64,000 nucleotides of DNA from Azoarcus sp. CIB (GCF_001190925.1 NZ_CP011072.1:1364001-1428000); one strand, 5' to 3'; counted from the stretch's first letter, positions 52,513-61,628 are shown. The notes: a model not told the origin generated them from the letters alone. Program-made: numbers and translations.

Positions 52513-54810
52513 ATGGCCGGTACGCCGAGCGGGGAAGTCCGCGGAACCAGGTCGATCTCCGGCCGCGCCCTGCGGTCCATGCTGTGGCGCGGGTTCGGGG
52601 TCTTGGGCGTTGCCTTGTGGTCAGTAACTGCGACCGCCGCTCCTGGCGTGACGCGCGAGGGGCTTTCCGGCTGGGTCGACGAGACAGGGTGCGCCGACTG
52701 CCACGCTGATGTCGTGCGGCAGTGGAAGGGGTCGCAGCATGCGCGGGCGTTGCAGCCCGCAGCCCCGGACACAGTGATCGGGGACTTTTCCGGCGGCGCA
52801 GTCCCCGAGGATCCGGAAATGCGCTTCGAGCGACGCGGCGACCGGTTCCAGGTCGTCGCGCGCGACGCGGTCGGACAAGCGCGGCGCTTGGATGTCACGC
52901 ACACCTTTGGCGTCCATCCTCTGCAGCAATACCTCGTGCGCGGTCCACGCGGCCGCCTGCAAGCGCTGACCGTGGCATGGGACACGGTGCGCAACCGCTG
53001 GTTTTCGCTCTATCCCGACTTGCCGCCGGCGCCGGGCGATGCCAGGCACTGGGCCGGTCCCGGCGCGAACTGGAACACGATGTGCGCCGCCTGCCATTCA
53101 AGCAGTGTGCGCAAACGCTATGACGCAACTGCCGACCGCTACGACACGCTGGTCGCAACCCTTGGCGTCGGCTGCCAAGGCTGCCACGGTCCCGCAAAGC
53201 GCCATCTCGAGATCGTGCGTTCCGGGCGGGGAAACGACACAGCAAAGGATAACGGTTTCGCTGCGACGCTCGCCCGCACCGGCCCGGCTCAACTCGACGC
53301 CTGCGCGCAGTGCCATGCCTTCCGCACGGCACTGGTGGCTCAGCACGATCATGGCAAACGTTTGCTCGACCAGTACCTTCCGGTGCTGCTCACCGAATCG
53401 AACTACTTTGCCGACGGTAGTCAGAAAGGCGAAGTCTTCGTGTGGGGCTCCTGGCTGCAAAGCCGCATGCATCAGCGGGGGCTGGTGTGCGGCGACTGTC
53501 ACGAACCGCACACGGGTGCGCTGCGCGCCGAAGGCGACACCTTGTGCGTGAGTTGCCATTCGCCGACGGGGCCTGACCCCGCGCGGGTGCGCGCCGGCAT
53601 CGATTTTTCCGGTCTCGTCCGCAAGGACTACGCCTCGGTTGCGCACCACCGCCATGTCGGCAAGGTGCCCAGCTGCGTCGACTGTCACGCGGGCCGCCGC
53701 GAGTACATGGTGGTCGACGCGCGTCTCGACCACGCTTTCAGGATCCCGCGCCCGGATGTCGCGTTGCGCACCGGCTCGCCCGATCCCTGTACTGCGTGCC
53801 ACCGCGATCGCGATGCAGCCTGGGCTGCGGCAGCGATCACGGGCTGGATCGGGGCCGCTCCCGCGCGGGCGCCGCATTACGGCGAGGCGTTCGCTGCCGC
53901 CCGCCGTCCGGCTGCAGGAGCCGTTGAGGGGCTGCTCGTCGTGGCCCGCGACGCGGCACAACCGGCCATCGTGCGAGCGACTGCGTTGCAGGCGCTTGCC
54001 GCATTTCCGGGCGCGCGCGCCGCAAGCGCGCTGAAGGAGGGCGCGCGGGACGTGGACCCGCTCGTGCGCCTGGGCGCGTTGTATGGCGCGGCCGCGTTGC
54101 CGCAGGAGGCAGTCGCCGCGTTCGCAGGGGCGCTACTCGCCGATCCTGTCCTGGCCGTGCGCGTTGCCGCGGCCGGTGCGCTGCTCGGATCCCCTGCGCG
54201 ATCCGATCCGCAACTATATTCGCGGCTGCAACGGGCGCTCGGTGAATATGAAGCAGCGCAACGCGAGAACGCTGACCGACCGGAAGGGCTCGTCAACCTT
54301 GCCCGTGTCGCGCTCCATCGTGGCGACCACGGCGAGGCCGAAGGTCTGCTGAGGCTTGCCGTGGCTCGGCATCCGCACTTCGTTCCGGCCCGTCGTGCGC
54401 TAGCTGAGTTGCTCGCCTCGAGCGCCGGAGAAGCGGTCGCTGAGCGGCTGCTGCGCGAAGGACTGGAGCGCTTTCCCGACGAACCCGCGTTGTATGAAGC
54501 GCTCGGCCAGTCGCTCGTGCGACAGCGGCGCTTAGGCGACGCGGAGACGGTTCTTGAGGTGGCCGCCGCACATGGCGAGGGCTCGCCGTCTGCGAAGTTG
54601 CTGCACGCGATGCTCGTAGCCGAGCGCGCCGACATCGCGCGCGCCATCGCGCTGCTCGGGCAGGCGACGCGCCGTCACGGAGAGCGCAGAGAACTCCTCC
54701 TTGCGCTCGTCGCCCTGCAGCGGCGCGCGGGCGCCCCGGAAGAGGCGCGCGTGACGCTGCAGGGGCTCGCAGCAGTCAATCCCGACGATCCGGCACTTTC
54801 TACGCGGTGA
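52513..54810 (+). CDS. octaheme cytochrome c with repeat-rich C-terminal half
   Basis: A 765-residue exported cytochrome. The N-terminus holds a basic segment and a hydrophobic helix (WRGFGVLGVALWSVTATAA), probably a signal peptide or anchor. Eight CxxCH heme motifs occur: CADCH 60-64, CAACH 191-195, CQGCH 221-225, CAQCH 264-268, CGDCH 326-330, CVSCH 345-349, CVDCH 388-392 and CTACH 426-430. From about residue 460 to the end no heme motifs occur; there are HEAT-like (ATALQALAAFPGARAASALK) and TPR-like helices (LARVALHRGDHGEAEGLLRL). The protein could move electrons in the periplasm with the sulfatase encoded just upstream. Start codon could also be ATG 52579. Confidence 0.88.
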   Translation: MAGTPSGEVRGTRSISGRALRSMLWRGFGVLGVALWSVTATAAPGVTREGLSGWVDETGCADCHADVVRQWKGSQHARALQPAAPDTVIGDFSGGAVPEDPEMRFERRGDRFQVVARDAVGQARRLDVTHTFGVHPLQQYLVRGPRGRLQALTVAWDTVRNRWFSLYPDLPPAPGDARHWAGPGANWNTMCAACHSSSVRKRYDATADRYDTLVATLGVGCQGCHGPAKRHLEIVRSGRGNDTAKDNGFAATLARTGPAQLDACAQCHAFRTALVAQHDHGKRLLDQYLPVLLTESNYFADGSQKGEVFVWGSWLQSRMHQRGLVCGDCHEPHTGALRAEGDTLCVSCHSPTGPDPARVRAGIDFSGLVRKDYASVAHHRHVGKVPSCVDCHAGRREYMVVDARLDHAFRIPRPDVALRTGSPDPCTACHRDRDAAWAAAAITGWIGAAPARAPHYGEAFAAARRPAAGAVEGLLVVARDAAQPAIVRATALQALAAFPGARAASALKEGARDVDPLVRLGALYGAAALPQEAVAAFAGALLADPVLAVRVAAAGALLGSPARSDPQLYSRLQRALGEYEAAQRENADRPEGLVNLARVALHRGDHGEAEGLLRLAVARHPHFVPARRALAELLASSAGEAVAERLLREGLERFPDEPALYEALGQSLVRQRRLGDAETVLEVAAAHGEGSPSAKLLHAMLVAERADIARAIALLGQATRRHGERRELLLALVALQRRAGAPEEARVTLQGLAAVNPDDPALSTR

Positions 54811-54922
54811 TCATCACTTGGCAACGAGCTGCTCCATCACTTCTCCGACTGCCATGCCGGGGTCCTGAAGAAGCTGGACATGCCGGGCGAGCCGCCGGCA
54901 CCTCAAGCGGAACGACCGGAAC

Positions 54923-55345
54923 TCAGGCGATCCGCTCCCACAGCGCCTTTTCCTCTTCGAAACGATCGAGTTCGAGGCCCTCGAAATCCGAGCGCGCGAC
55001 GATCGCGGTCACCTCGCCCTTATCCACGATGGGGAGGTGCCGAAAGCCCCCGTCGCTCATCAGGCGCAATGCGTCGATCGCGTGGGCGTCGGGCGCTATC
55101 GTGACCGGCCCGGGCGTCATCACGGCATCCAGCCGCGTTCGGGCGGCATTGCCGCCTTGTCCCAGCAAGCGTACGGCGTCGCGCCCGGTGAAAATGCCGA
55201 GCAGGTGGTGCGCGCGATCGGCGACCAATACTGCTCCGACGTGTCGCTCGCACATGCGCTCGCAGGCCAGTGCCACCGAAGCATCGGGTGGCATCATCAA
55301 CGGGGCCTGATTCTGGACGATGTCCGAAATGTAGCGATTGGTCAT
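54923..55345 (-). CDS. CBS-domain protein
   Basis: A 140-residue protein made of two CBS domains: SDIVQNQAPLMMPPDASVAL with VLVADRAHHLLGIFTGRDAV, and DAVMTPGPVTIAPDAHAIDA with FRHLPIVDKGEVTAIVARSD. CBS pairs bind adenosine nucleotides and usually regulate another domain or partner; here no other domain is present. The ATG at 55345 with a GAGGGA ribosome site is preferred to the longer frame at 55390. Single minus-strand gene. Confidence 0.87.
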   Translation of the reverse strand: MTNRYISDIVQNQAPLMMPPDASVALACERMCERHVGAVLVADRAHHLLGIFTGRDAVRLLGQGGNAARTRLDAVMTPGPVTIAPDAHAIDALRLMSDGGFRHLPIVDKGEVTAIVARSDFEGLELDRFEEEKALWERIA

Positions 55346-55684
55346 GGCGATTCCCTCATGGCTGGCCAGTGGAAGCTCCCTCTCATTCAATCTAGCAGGT
55401 GAAACGGCGGTTGGCCTGCAGCGCGACCGTACACGAGCACCTCTTGCCGGCAGCCGGGATGCGCCAATACGTCATGCGTCCGGGTCCCGGGAATCGCCCG
55501 TTTCCAATTTCATTCAGATTTTGTTCATCAATAGAGGCATAGCGTAAGCGCCTGGTCACCCAATCAGGAGGTCACTCCATGCGCACTAGCTCCCGCGCAT
55601 TGGCCGCCCATGCCGGTGCCCCCAGCATTCGGGCGGCAGGACGCCGCGCCATTCAATCAAACAGGTTCGACGAGGAATAGGGTT
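55346..55684. other. 339-base intergenic region
   Basis: No gene is recognised between the CBS gene and the exported helical protein gene. There is an AT-rich stretch (TTTCATTCAGATTTTGTTCA near 55507-55526) that may contain a promoter for the gene at 55685. Confidence 0.4.
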
Positions 55685-56179
55685 ATGAAGACTGTATCGG
55701 CAAGAGGATTGCTCACCGCCTGCGCGATCGCCGCCGCGGCACTGGCCGGCGCACCGCAAGCGGTTGCAGCGGACGCCCACAACCACGGCGCGCAAACGCC
55801 GGCGCTCAAGCTCAATGCGGGCAGCAAATGGCAGACCGATGCGCCGCTGCGCGAGGGGATGCTCAAGATCCGCGCGAACGTCGAGCCCAAGCTCGCCGCG
55901 GTTCACGGCGGCAGGTTAACGACGGCGCAGTACGAAGCGATGGGCAAGGCGGTCGACGACCAGCTCGCGTACATCGTCGGCAACTGCAAGCTCGCGCCCG
56001 AGGCCGACGCGGTGCTGCACAACGTGATCGCGGAGCTGTCGGGTGGGGCCGAAGTCGTCGCCGGCAAGCAGCCCGTCGATGACCGCAGCAAGGGCGTCGT
56101 GCATATCGTGAACGCCCTCAACAGCTACGGCCAGTACTTCGACCATCCGGGCTGGAAGCCTGTGAACGCCGGGCACTGA
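55685..56179 (+). CDS. exported helical protein of unknown function
   Basis: A 164-residue protein with a signal peptide (GLLTACAIAAAALAGAPQAVAA). The mature part begins DAHNHGAQTPALKLNAGSKW and then forms three to four amphipathic helices (REGMLKIRANVEPKLAAVHG, YEAMGKAVDDQLAYIVGNCK, GVVHIVNALNSYGQYFDHPGW). It lacks a CxxCH heme motif, although its helical layout resembles a cytochrome c'-like bundle. The family is known to me only as hypothetical. ATG 55685 is supported by GAGGAATAGG upstream. Confidence 0.7.
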   Translation: MKTVSARGLLTACAIAAAALAGAPQAVAADAHNHGAQTPALKLNAGSKWQTDAPLREGMLKIRANVEPKLAAVHGGRLTTAQYEAMGKAVDDQLAYIVGNCKLAPEADAVLHNVIAELSGGAEVVAGKQPVDDRSKGVVHIVNALNSYGQYFDHPGWKPVNAGH

Positions 56180-56307
56180 GCGCCGGTGCCGCCCGCTTGC
56201 GCCGGGCGGCACCCTGAACCTCCCTCCGTCGCGGCGATCGAAAACGATGGCCGCGGCGTACTCGTACTATTTGCGGCGCACGACAAGAGCCACGGGGAGG
56301 AAACAGG

Positions 56308-57381
56308 ATGCTGATCTTCAGGCAACTCTTCGACGCGTCGTCGTCCACCTACACCTACCTGCTGGGCGACAGACTGAGCGGCGACGCGCTCCTGGTCGAT
56401 CCGGTGTTCGAGCAGGTGCGGCGCGACGCCGCGCTGTTGCATGAGCTGCGCCTGCGATTGCGCTGGACGCTCGAAACGCACGTGCATGCGGATCACGTGA
56501 CCGGCGCGTGGCTGCTCCGCGAACGGACCGGGAGCCGCATCGCGCTGTCGCGCCATAGCGGCGCGAACGGCGCCGATCGGCTGCTCGATCATGGCGACCG
56601 TGTCGCGTTCGGCGGACGCCACTTGGGGGTGCGCGCGACGCCCGGGCACACCAACGGCTGCCTCACCTTCGTGCTCGACGACCAGTCCATGGCCTTTACC
56701 GGCGACTGCGTGCTGATCCGCGGCTGCGGCCGCACCGATTTCCAGCAGGGGGATGCCCCGACGATGTACCGCTCGGTACACGAACAGATCTTCTCGCTTC
56801 CCGCCGACTGTCTGCTGTATCCGGCGCACGACTACCGCGGGCTGACCGTCACGAGCGTGGAAGAGGAGCGCAACTGGAACCCCCGTCTCGGCGGCGACAG
56901 CAATGTGGGCGACTTCGCCGGCTATATGAAGAACCTCGGCCTGCCGCACCCGAAGAAGATCGACGTCGCCGTGCCGGCCAACCTGAACTGCGGACGTCCG
57001 GAGGCAGGGGACGTCGACGCGGGCGACCCCGCGTGGGCGCCGCTCACGTTTACCTTCGGCGGTATCTGGGAAATCCAGCCGCATGCGCTGGAAGAGGCGG
57101 GGGAGCGGGTGCAGGTGATCGACGTCCGCCAGTCCGACGAGTTCGACGGGTCGCTAGGCCACATCCGTGGCGCGAAGCTCATTCCGCTCGATCAGCTCGC
57201 CGCACGCAGCGGCGAGATCGACGCGGCGCGGCCCGTGGTGACCGTGTGCCGTTCGGGTACGCGTTCGGCGCAGGCGGTCGTGATGCTGCAGCGGGCGGGA
57301 TTTGGCGAGGTGGCGAACCTCGCCGGCGGGATGTTGCGGTGGCGGGCCGAGGGCTGCGCCGTCGAGGGTGGGGCGACGTGA
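56308..57381 (+). CDS. persulfide dioxygenase-rhodanese fusion (ETHE1/Blh-like)
   Basis: A 357-residue protein with two domains. The N-terminal metallo-beta-lactamase domain has THVHADHVTGAW, ATPGHTNGCLTFVL, FTGDCVLIRGCGRTDFQQGD and YPAHDY, the persulfide dioxygenase pattern (mononuclear iron, oxidising glutathione persulfide to sulfite). The C-terminal rhodanese domain (from about residue 245) has VIDVRQSDEFDGSLGHIRGA and the active-site loop VCRSGTRSAQ. Fusions of this type link sulfurtransferase and dioxygenase steps of sulfide detoxification. ACGGGGAGGAA precedes the ATG. The two domains appear intact. Confidence 0.9.
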   Translation: MLIFRQLFDASSSTYTYLLGDRLSGDALLVDPVFEQVRRDAALLHELRLRLRWTLETHVHADHVTGAWLLRERTGSRIALSRHSGANGADRLLDHGDRVAFGGRHLGVRATPGHTNGCLTFVLDDQSMAFTGDCVLIRGCGRTDFQQGDAPTMYRSVHEQIFSLPADCLLYPAHDYRGLTVTSVEEERNWNPRLGGDSNVGDFAGYMKNLGLPHPKKIDVAVPANLNCGRPEAGDVDAGDPAWAPLTFTFGGIWEIQPHALEEAGERVQVIDVRQSDEFDGSLGHIRGAKLIPLDQLAARSGEIDAARPVVTVCRSGTRSAQAVVMLQRAGFGEVANLAGGMLRWRAEGCAVEGGAT

Positions 57382-57414
57382 CGCGATCGCCCGCGCCGCC
57401 CCGCCTCGCGGGCC

Positions 57415-57690
57415 TCAGCTTTTCTTCGTCTCGGTCTTGACGTTGGTGCCATCGGCCGGGTTGAGGTAGATCTCGACGCGGTCGCCGACCGTATTCGTCC
57501 CTTTCAGCTCGTAGCAGTCCTCCTTGGTGACCTTGGCCTTCTGGAACTTGAAGCCCGCGTCGACCAGCGTGCGCAGCGTGTTTGCCACGGGCTGGGTGTT
57601 CTGCGGAGCGGCCGTGCACTTCGGGCCGGCGAAGGCGCTGGTCCCGATAAGAAGGGCGGCTGCGGCGAGGGTGAAGTGGCGGATGTTCAT
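57415..57690 (-). CDS. small exported PepSY-like protein
   Basis: A 91-residue protein with a signal peptide (FTLAAAALLIGTSAFA). The mature part contains VDAGFKFQKAKVTKEDCYEL and RVEIYLNPADGTNVKTETKK, a compact alpha/beta pattern like that of PepSY-type domains, which are thought to bind or inhibit peptidases or metals. Two Cys could form one disulfide. The ATG at 57690 follows AGGAGAC. It is convergent with the persulfide dioxygenase gene and divergent from the kor operon. Confidence 0.75.
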   Translation of the reverse strand: MNIRHFTLAAAALLIGTSAFAGPKCTAAPQNTQPVANTLRTLVDAGFKFQKAKVTKEDCYELKGTNTVGDRVEIYLNPADGTNVKTETKKS

Positions 57691-57991
57691 GGCTGTCTCC
57701 TGTTTCTTTGTATGCCGGGGTGGCATGGGAGACATTCTGCGAGGGCGAAGGTGAACCGCTCCTGAAGTCTCCGCCCGAGGCGTGACCGCGCTGCGACTTG
57801 TCCGCAAATGCGACAAGAGACGCAGGCGTGGCACGGCGGATGTCCGGAAAATGTACGATCACGTATTGCGCACGGCGTCGGATGAAACATGTTGCACTGC
57901 AGCGTGCATTCGAGTGCAGTTAGTGCACAATGATGCATGTAGCGATTGGCGCGTTCATACGCACGCTTTTCCCGAGACAGGAAGGACGCAC
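57691..57991. other. 301-base divergent promoter region of the kor operon
   Basis: No gene is seen. Upstream open frame in the kor phase is not protein-like. It contains the six TGCA repeats at 57893-57937 and a ribosome site (AGGAAGG) at about 57978-57985. Confidence 0.6.
57893..57937. promoter_or_regulatory. six TGCA repeats, candidate BzdR/BoxR-type operator
   Basis: TGCA occurs at 57893, 57898, 57905, 57915, 57924 and 57934. The last four are 9-10 bases apart, so they face one side of the helix. Several sit in short dyads (GTGCAC, ATGCAT, CTGCAG). BzdR, the repressor of anaerobic benzoate genes in Azoarcus, is known to bind TGCA repeats within palindromes. The array ends 55 bases before the predicted kor start codon. 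Confidence 0.6.
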
Positions 57992-59770
57992 TTGAAACCG
58001 ACCGACATCAGCAATCCAGACTACCTGCACAAGGTCGTCGACTGTCAGTGGGCCTGTCCGGCCCATACCCCGGTGCCCGAATACATCCGGCAGATCGCAG
58101 CGGGCGACTTCTCCACCGCCTACATGATCAACTGGCGCTCGAACGTCTTTCCGGGGATTCTCGGACGGGTGTGCGACCGTCCGTGCGAACCGGCCTGCCG
58201 GCGCGGGCGTGTCGACGCGGAGCCGGTTGCGATCTGCCGCCTCAAGCGTGTCGCGGCCGACTTCAAGGACGACATCCGCGATCGCCTGCCGCGGCCGCCC
58301 GAGAAGAAGAACGGCAAGCGCATCGCGTGCATCGGCGGCGGGCCGGCCTCGCTGACGGTCGCCCGCGACCTGGCGGTGCAGGGCTATCAGGTCACCGTGT
58401 TCGACAGCGGGTCGTCGTCCGGCGGCATGATGCGCAGCCAGATCCCGAAATTCCGGTTGCCCGACAGCGTCATCGACGAGGAGTGTGGCTACGTCGAGCA
58501 CCTGGGCGTCGAACTGCGCCAGAACCACTGGATCGGCAGCCTGCGCGAGGTGCTGGCGAGCGACTGGGACGCCGTCTTCGTCGGCACCGGCGCCCCCCGC
58601 GGGCGCGACGCCGACCTGCCGGGGCGCAACCAGGCCGCGGCGCACATCCACGTCGGCATCGACTGGCTCGCGAGCGTCGCCTTCGGTCACGTCACCTCGA
58701 TCGGCAAGCGCGTGATCGTGCTCGGCGGCGGCAATACCGCGATGGACTGCTGTCGCTCGGCGCGCCGCCTCGGCGGCGAGGACGTGCGCGTGGTGGTGCG
58801 TAGCGGCTTCGAGGAGATGAAGGCCTCGCCGTGGGAGAAGGAGGACGCGCTGCACGAAGGCATCCCCATCCACAACTTCCTCGTGCAGAAGGCGTTCACG
58901 CACGACCACGGCCGCCTGACCGGCGTGCTGTTCGAGAAGGTGCGCGCCGAATACGACGACAAGGGCCGCCGTTCGCTCGTGCCGACCGGCGAGCCGGACG
59001 TGCATATGGAATGCGACGACGTCCTGATCGCCATCGGCCAGGAAAACGCCTTCCCGTGGATCGAGCGTGACATCGGACTCGAATTCGACCGCTGGGGCCT
59101 GCCGGTGCTGGACGCGCAGACGCTGCAATCGACGCTGCCGCGCGTGTTCTTCGGCGGCGACGCGGCGCTCGGGCCGAAGAACATCATCACCGCGGTCGCG
59201 CAGGGCCACGAGGCGGCGATCTCGATCGACCTCTTCTGCCGCGGCCTGCCGCTGACGCAGCGCCCCGCGCCGACGATGAACCTCGTGAGCCAGAAGATGG
59301 GCATCCACGAGTGGAGCTACGACAACCAGGTGTCGGAAGAGGCGCGCCGCAAGGTGCCGGTGAAGTCGATCGAGGAGGCGCTCAAGGACATCAAGTCGGA
59401 GTTCGAACTCGGCTACGACTTCAAGCTCGCCTGTGCGGAGACGGCGCGCTGCCTCAACTGCGACGTCGCCACCGTGTTCAAGCCCAAGCTGTGCATCGAG
59501 TGCGATGCCTGCGTCGATATCTGTCCGACCGAATGCATCACCTTCACGCGCAACGGCGAGGAAGACGAGCTGCGCGGCCGCCTCAAGGCGCCGTCGCACA
59601 ACGCGGAGCAGGCGCTGTACCTCGCCGAGGGTCTCAAAACCGCGCGCGTGATGGTCAAGGACGAGAATGTCTGCCTGCACTGCGGCATGTGTGCCGAGCG
59701 CTGTCCGACCGGCGCCTGGGACATGCAGAAATTCGAAGTGAACATCGCGCAAGCCGGCGCGGAGGTCTGA
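57992..59770 (+). CDS. NAD(P)H-linked FAD/Fe-S subunit of the 2-oxoacid oxidoreductase (GltD-like)
   Basis: A 592-residue flavoprotein related to the glutamate synthase small subunit. The N-terminal Fe-S region has CQWACPAHTPVPEYI and CDRPCEPACRRGR; the FAD fold opens with RIACIGGGPASLTVARDLAV; the pyridine-nucleotide fold is VIVLGGGNTAMDCCRSARRL. Two [4Fe-4S] ferredoxin motifs follow at the end: CIECDACVDICPTECI and CLHCGMCAERCPTGAW. In Azoarcus evansii a flavin/Fe-S subunit of this kind converts the core enzyme to a 2-oxoglutarate:NADP+ oxidoreductase. I propose a TTG start at 57992, since AGGAAGG stands seven bases upstream and the sequence upstream is not protein-like. Two bases from the next gene. 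Confidence 0.88.
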   Translation: MKPTDISNPDYLHKVVDCQWACPAHTPVPEYIRQIAAGDFSTAYMINWRSNVFPGILGRVCDRPCEPACRRGRVDAEPVAICRLKRVAADFKDDIRDRLPRPPEKKNGKRIACIGGGPASLTVARDLAVQGYQVTVFDSGSSSGGMMRSQIPKFRLPDSVIDEECGYVEHLGVELRQNHWIGSLREVLASDWDAVFVGTGAPRGRDADLPGRNQAAAHIHVGIDWLASVAFGHVTSIGKRVIVLGGGNTAMDCCRSARRLGGEDVRVVVRSGFEEMKASPWEKEDALHEGIPIHNFLVQKAFTHDHGRLTGVLFEKVRAEYDDKGRRSLVPTGEPDVHMECDDVLIAIGQENAFPWIERDIGLEFDRWGLPVLDAQTLQSTLPRVFFGGDAALGPKNIITAVAQGHEAAISIDLFCRGLPLTQRPAPTMNLVSQKMGIHEWSYDNQVSEEARRKVPVKSIEEALKDIKSEFELGYDFKLACAETARCLNCDVATVFKPKLCIECDACVDICPTECITFTRNGEEDELRGRLKAPSHNAEQALYLAEGLKTARVMVKDENVCLHCGMCAERCPTGAWDMQKFEVNIAQAGAEV

Positions 59771-59771
59771 G

Positions 59772-61628
59772 ATGAGTACCCCAGCGATCCAACACTGCAA
59801 CGACTTCGTGATCAAGTTCGCGAACGTCAACGGCTCGGGCTCCGCCTCGGCCAACGAACTGTTCGCGCGCGCGATCATCCGCATGGGCGTGCCGGTCGCC
59901 CCGCGCAACATCTTCCCATCCAACATACAGGGCCTGCCCACCTGGTACGAGGTGCGCGTCACCGAAGCCGGGTGGCTCGGTGCTCGCGGCGGCTGCGACA
60001 TGATGGTGGCGATGAACCCGCAGACGTGGGACCGCGACATCGCCGCGATCGAGCCGGGCGGCTATCTCTTCTACGACTCGACGAAGCCGCTTCCGCCGTC
60101 GAAATTCCGCGACGACATCACCGTGCTGGGCATTCCGCTCACCGCGATGTGCAACGAGGAATACGAGGACGCGCGCCAGCGCCAGCTGTTCAAGAACATC
60201 ATGTACGTCGGTGCGCTGATCGCGCTGCTCGACATGGAGTTCGCCGCGGCCGAGCAGCTCATCGTCGACCGCTACCGCGGCAAGGACCAGCTCATCAAGG
60301 CCAACGTCAATGCGCTGCGCCTGGGCTACGACTACGCGAAGCAGCACCTGCCGTGTCCGATCGGGCTCAGGGTGAAGCGCGCCGATGCGGTGGGCGACCG
60401 CATCATGATCGACGGCAACAGCGCCTGCGGCCTCGGCGCGGTGTTCGGCGGCGCGACCGTCGCGGGCTGGTATCCGATCACGCCCTCGACCTCGGTCATC
60501 GAAGCCTTCTCGAGCTACTGCCGCAAGTTCCGCACCGACCCGGACAACGGCCGCGCGCGCTATGCGATCGTGCAGGCCGAGGACGAGCTTGCGTCGATCG
60601 GCATGGTCATCGGCGCCGGCTGGAACGGCGCGCGCGCCTTCACCGCGACCTCGGGTCCGGGCATCTCACTGATGCAGGAGTTCTTCGGCCTCGCGTACTT
60701 CGCCGAGATCCCCGCGGTGATCGTGGACGTGCAGCGCGGCAGCCCCTCGACCGGCATGCCCACGCGCACGCAGCAGTCGGATCTGCTCTCGTGCGCCTAC
60801 GCCTCGCACGGCGACACGCGCCACGTGCTGCTCTTCCCCGAGGACGCATACGAGTGCTTCAGCCTCACCGCGCAGGCCTTCGATCTCGCCGAGCGGCTGC
60901 AGACGCCGGTGTTCGTGCTCTCCGATCTCGACATGGGCATGAACGAACAGCTGTGCGCGCCTTTCAACTGGGACGATAGCCGCCGCTACGACCGCGGCAA
61001 GCTCATGACCTACGACGAGCTCGAGGCTGGCAAGGACTTCGGCCGCTACCTCGACGTCGACGGCGACGGCATCCCGTACCGCACGATTCCGGGTACCCAT
61101 CCGACCAAGGGTGCGTACTTCACGCGCGGCACGACGCGCAACCCGTACGCGAAGTACAGCGAGATCGGCACCGACTACGTGTACAACATGGAGCGCCTGC
61201 GCCGGAAGTTCAACACGGCCAAGGATCTCGTGCCCGCGCCGATCCTGAAGAAGGCGGAGCAGCCCACGCACGTGGGCGTCATCTACTACGGCTCCACGGC
61301 GCACGCGATGGCCGAGGCTGGCGCGAAGCTCGCGGCCGACGGCATCCACGTCGATACGCTGCGCGTGCGCGCCTTCCCCTTCAGCGACGAGGTGATGGAG
61401 TTCATCGCCGAGCGCGACGCGGTGTTCGTCGTCGAGCAGAACGAGAGCGCGCAGCTGCGCACGCTGCTGATCAACGAGGGCGAAATCGATCCGAAGAAGC
61501 TCGTGCGCGTGCTCCATTACGACGGGTCGCCGATCACCGCGCGCTTCATCGCCGGCAAGATCGCCGACGCCCTGACCGACCGCAAGATCAGTCCCATCGG
61601 ACAACCCCAGCGCAAGGTGGCCTCATGA
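59772..61628 (+). CDS. korA: 2-oxoglutarate:acceptor oxidoreductase, gamma-alpha fusion subunit
   Basis: A 618-residue subunit. The N-terminal 190 residues form the gamma-type domain (NGSGSASANELFARAIIRMG, WLGARGGCDMMVAMNPQTW); the rest is the alpha subunit with the pyrophosphate-domain motif GWYPITPSTSVIEAF and ATSGPGISLMQEFFGLAYFA. Together with KorB it decarboxylates a 2-oxoacid with coenzyme A and thiamine diphosphate and passes electrons to ferredoxin or to the flavin subunit. The overall layout fits the 2-oxoglutarate enzyme of Thauera and Azoarcus, which feeds reduced ferredoxin to benzoyl-CoA reductase. Substrate is inferred from the gene set, not from a residue. Confidence 0.85.
   Translation: MSTPAIQHCNDFVIKFANVNGSGSASANELFARAIIRMGVPVAPRNIFPSNIQGLPTWYEVRVTEAGWLGARGGCDMMVAMNPQTWDRDIAAIEPGGYLFYDSTKPLPPSKFRDDITVLGIPLTAMCNEEYEDARQRQLFKNIMYVGALIALLDMEFAAAEQLIVDRYRGKDQLIKANVNALRLGYDYAKQHLPCPIGLRVKRADAVGDRIMIDGNSACGLGAVFGGATVAGWYPITPSTSVIEAFSSYCRKFRTDPDNGRARYAIVQAEDELASIGMVIGAGWNGARAFTATSGPGISLMQEFFGLAYFAEIPAVIVDVQRGSPSTGMPTRTQQSDLLSCAYASHGDTRHVLLFPEDAYECFSLTAQAFDLAERLQTPVFVLSDLDMGMNEQLCAPFNWDDSRRYDRGKLMTYDELEAGKDFGRYLDVDGDGIPYRTIPGTHPTKGAYFTRGTTRNPYAKYSEIGTDYVYNMERLRRKFNTAKDLVPAPILKKAEQPTHVGVIYYGSTAHAMAEAGAKLAADGIHVDTLRVRAFPFSDEVMEFIAERDAVFVVEQNESAQLRTLLINEGEIDPKKLVRVLHYDGSPITARFIAGKIADALTDRKISPIGQPQRKVAS

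Noticed and set aside
54811-54922. A remnant reading LLHHFSDCHAGVLKKLDM after the octaheme cytochrome gene
   Set aside because: It resembles a fragment of a helical His-rich protein, but it is only about 20 residues, has no start, and cannot be assigned.
57920-60040. A minus-strand open frame of about 700 codons opposite the kor genes
   Set aside because: Antisense to well-supported Fe-S and flavin motifs; its own sequence has no domain and is Arg/Ala/Val-rich.
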